Assembly: GCF_007741515.1 (NCBI RefSeq)
Contig: NZ_CP036263.1
Span: 5,195,178 to 5,259,177, forward strand
Direction of reading: 5' to 3'
DNA from: Adhaeretor mobilis
GTDB taxonomy: Bacteria; Planctomycetota; Planctomycetia; Pirellulales; Lacipirellulaceae
DNA length: 64,000 nt
Position 1 is the first letter of the stretch, and the number at the start of each line of letters is the position of its first letter. Shown here one piece after another: positions 62,229 through 64,000 of the stretch. The position numbers and the translations under genes are program-made. The notes beneath the pieces were generated by a model. It ran no database searches and was not told the DNA's origin. It worked only from the letters and a program-made list of their open reading frames with translations.

Positions 62229-64000
62229 ATGAACCGTTTGGCCCTTGCGTGGTACGTAAACAGTAGTTCGCTTTGCCTTTGCATGCTGACGTCCGCGCTA
62301 TCGGCGCCGGCTTTGGGGCAGGAGACGATTTCCACCGATACCACTCAAACGGGCGGAACCTACACCACCACGGGAACAAATGCCTTCTATAAAGGGTTCT
62401 TGTTCGTTACCGACGCCGATAACGATCCGACACTCATGTTGCAGTCCGGCGCTACTTGGAACTCGCGCGCGCTGGTGGTCGGTGGCGGGGAGGACCAAAC
62501 CGGTAATCTTTTGATCCAAGGCGGGAGTGCATTGATCAACACACTTGACACTCCAGGCGGGGATGGAGGCACATTTTTTGGCGGCGGCGTGAATATACGT
62601 CGCGGACAAGCCCTTCTAGGTTTGTTGGCGGGTGCCACCGGCACCGCCACCGTCACCGGGCCAGGCTCGACGTGGGAGAATTCCTCGCTCTTGGCTGTTG
62701 GCAATTCGGGGATGGGTGTGTTGGCGATCGAAGACGGTGCGATGGTCACCAGCACCGCAGGCACTATTGGCGTGCGTGCCGGCTCCACCGGGTCTGTAAC
62801 TATCAGCGATCCGAATTCACAGTGGATCAACTCCAGTACTATGGAAGTGGGTTTTCTTGGAAGTGGAACGCTGTCGATTTATGGTGGGTTGGTCAGCAAC
62901 GCCGTAGGATCCATTGCTGGTGCTGAAGGCGGTTCGGGGACAGTCCTCGTAAGCGGCGACAACTCAGAATGGCAAAATTCTTCTGATTTGCGAGTGGGCT
63001 TTCGTGACATTGGTATGCTTACGATCGAGGCCGGCGGCACGGTAACCAGTAACGGGAGCACTATCGGAAACCGTGAGACAGGAATTGGGACGGTCCATGT
63101 CACGGGGGCGGGTTCACAGTGGCAATCTTCGCGTGAAATCAGCTTAGGACAATCTGGCTCTGGAACCCTGTCCATTCTAGATGGTGGCGTCGTCACCATC
63201 ACCAGCTCGGGAGGTGGAACCACGCTAGGAAGATTCAGCGGCTCAGAGGGTTCAGTCACCGTCTCGGGCACAGGTTCGCAGTGGCAGAACAACATCCCCC
63301 TCTATGTAGGCGTAGAAGGCACGGGGACACTAACAATCGACAATGGCGGGTTCGTCAGTAACTCGACGGGCAATGTCGCCTACGATACTGGTTCTGTAGG
63401 GACGGTTACCGTGACAGGCCCAAACTCGCAATGGGAAAATAGTCAGAATTTAGCGATCGGATCTTTTGATGGCGACAGCACCGGGATGGTGACGGTGAGT
63501 GGCGGTGGGTCAATCTCCGTCGGTGGTCTGTTATTCATCGGGTCCGGGAGCACGCTGAATGTGGATCCTGGCGGATCGATTGACTTCACCGGCTCTGACA
63601 GGATTATTAACAATGGGGTCATCAATGGCCCGATAGATACGAACCGGCGTATCTTTGGCTCGGGCACCTTTTCGGATCTTACGGTCGGCGACGGGACGAT
63701 AGTCAACCCGGGAAACAGTCCGGGTAGTATGAGTACCACCACCACCTCATGGGGTAATGGCGGAATCTACGAATGGGAGACCACCGAAGTCGAGGGTGTG
63801 GCGGGGACCGACTGGGACCTGTGGAATGCCAATAACTTAGGCATTGTGGACAGTGGCGCCTTTACAATTGAGATCAAGCCGATTGATGGCAACAGCAATC
63901 CCGCCGCTCTAGCCGGCTGGGATCCGACACAGAGTCACGAATGGCTGATTGGCACCTCCACCAACGCTGCATTTACCGACACTGCATTGCTCAATCTGGA
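62229..64000 (+). CDS. secreted surface protein with T5SS/PEP-CTERM-type repeats, 3' end outside the window
   Basis: The frame is open from 62229 to the right edge (about 590 residues visible) and also from ATG 62181. A signal peptide (MNRLALAWYVNSSSLCLCML to ALGQ) supports 62229. The body has about six imperfect repeats of roughly 45 residues with the pattern GxVTVxGxxSxWxNS, then VGxxGxGxLxIxxGGxVxS and IGxxxGSxG. These match, from memory, the T5SS/PEP-CTERM-associated repeat found in Planctomycetota and some Proteobacteria. NPGNSPGSM, near 63705, is typical of the transition to the C-terminal part. A PEP-CTERM or autotransporter end should lie beyond the window. Likely adhesin or surface layer component. 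Confidence 0.88.
   Translation, partial: MNRLALAWYVNSSSLCLCMLTSALSAPALGQETISTDTTQTGGTYTTTGTNAFYKGFLFVTDADNDPTLMLQSGATWNSRALVVGGGEDQTGNLLIQGGSALINTLDTPGGDGGTFFGGGVNIRRGQALLGLLAGATGTATVTGPGSTWENSSLLAVGNSGMGVLAIEDGAMVTSTAGTIGVRAGSTGSVTISDPNSQWINSSTMEVGFLGSGTLSIYGGLVSNAVGSIAGAEGGSGTVLVSGDNSEWQNSSDLRVGFRDIGMLTIEAGGTVTSNGSTIGNRETGIGTVHVTGAGSQWQSSREISLGQSGSGTLSILDGGVVTITSSGGGTTLGRFSGSEGSVTVSGTGSQWQNNIPLYVGVEGTGTLTIDNGGFVSNSTGNVAYDTGSVGTVTVTGPNSQWENSQNLAIGSFDGDSTGMVTVSGGGSISVGGLLFIGSGSTLNVDPGGSIDFTGSDRIINNGVINGPIDTNRRIFGSGTFSDLTVGDGTIVNPGNSPGSMSTTTTSWGNGGIYEWETTEVEGVAGTDWDLWNANNLGIVDSGAFTIEIKPIDGNSNPAALAGWDPTQSHEWLIGTSTNAAFTDTALLNL

Noticed and set aside
1..64000. CRISPR array, prophage, insertion sequence or tRNA-flanked integration site
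   Set aside because: No regularly spaced repeats, transposase or integrase motifs, terminal inverted repeats with target duplications, or tRNA-like folds were recognised on reading both strands.

Overview
This window looks like a chromosomal segment of a planctomycete, probably of the order Pirellulales. The evidence is a dense array of secreted type I sulfatases and glycoside hydrolases, one large surface protein with a dockerin-like EF-hand and a C-terminal VPEP sorting signal, a second with T5SS/PEP-CTERM-type repeats, frequent TTG starts, a zinc-ribbon serine/threonine kinase next to a PP2C phosphatase, and short intergenic inverted repeats. No rRNA, tRNA, CRISPR array, transposase or phage gene was recognised.

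Region 1 (1-39.8 kb) is a catabolic island for a sulfated polysaccharide. In order: a beta-propeller glycosidase cut by the left edge; four head-to-tail sulfatases (1365-7141); a giant PEP-CTERM/dockerin surface protein on the opposite strand (7133-10525); a GH117/GH43-like glycosidase; two GH97 enzymes with the C-terminal relic of a second GH117-like gene between them; GH95, sulfatase, GH95, sulfatase; a Tat-exported GH116-like enzyme; a sulfatase gene broken by one in-frame amber codon; GH29 (minus strand); a second GH116-like enzyme; a GH172/DUF2961 protein; a DUF6786-like protein; a sialate-O-acetylesterase-like protein; and an eighth sulfatase (minus strand). Almost every product has a Sec, Tat or lipoprotein-type export signal. 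There is no transporter, regulator or sulfatase-maturing enzyme in the island, so uptake, control and formylglycine formation must be encoded elsewhere. GH95, GH29, GH117-like and GH97 enzymes with sulfatases fit a sulfated, fucose- or galactose-rich algal glycan (inference).

Region 2 (40-61.5 kb) is a housekeeping backbone: oligoendopeptidase F, FabH, small membrane proteins including a CvpA-like one, a PilT-family ATPase overlapping a degenerate GspE-like ATPase, HisF, a RimK operon (small ORF, aspartyl protease, RimK, aspartoacylase-like), a Bax-inhibitor-1 protein, ThiS and ThiG, a DinG-type helicase, a PhoD-like phosphatase, and a kinase/PP2C pair. Four intergenic inverted-repeat elements were seen here and none in region 1.

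Region 3 (61.5-64 kb) is a gene-poor stretch of about 0.7 kb followed by a repeat-rich surface protein that runs off the right edge. An 11-C homopolymer lies just inside a possible upstream start codon of that gene.

The most notable observations are: the amber-interrupted sulfatase whose downstream half is intact; the GH117 relic fused in frame to the second GH97; a perfect 14-bp LacI-type palindrome in the divergent promoter region at 10.6 kb; the active/degenerate secretion-ATPase pair; the kinase with four CPWC zinc ribbons; matching cysteine clusters ahead of the Tat motifs of both GH116-like enzymes; and the poly-C tract.
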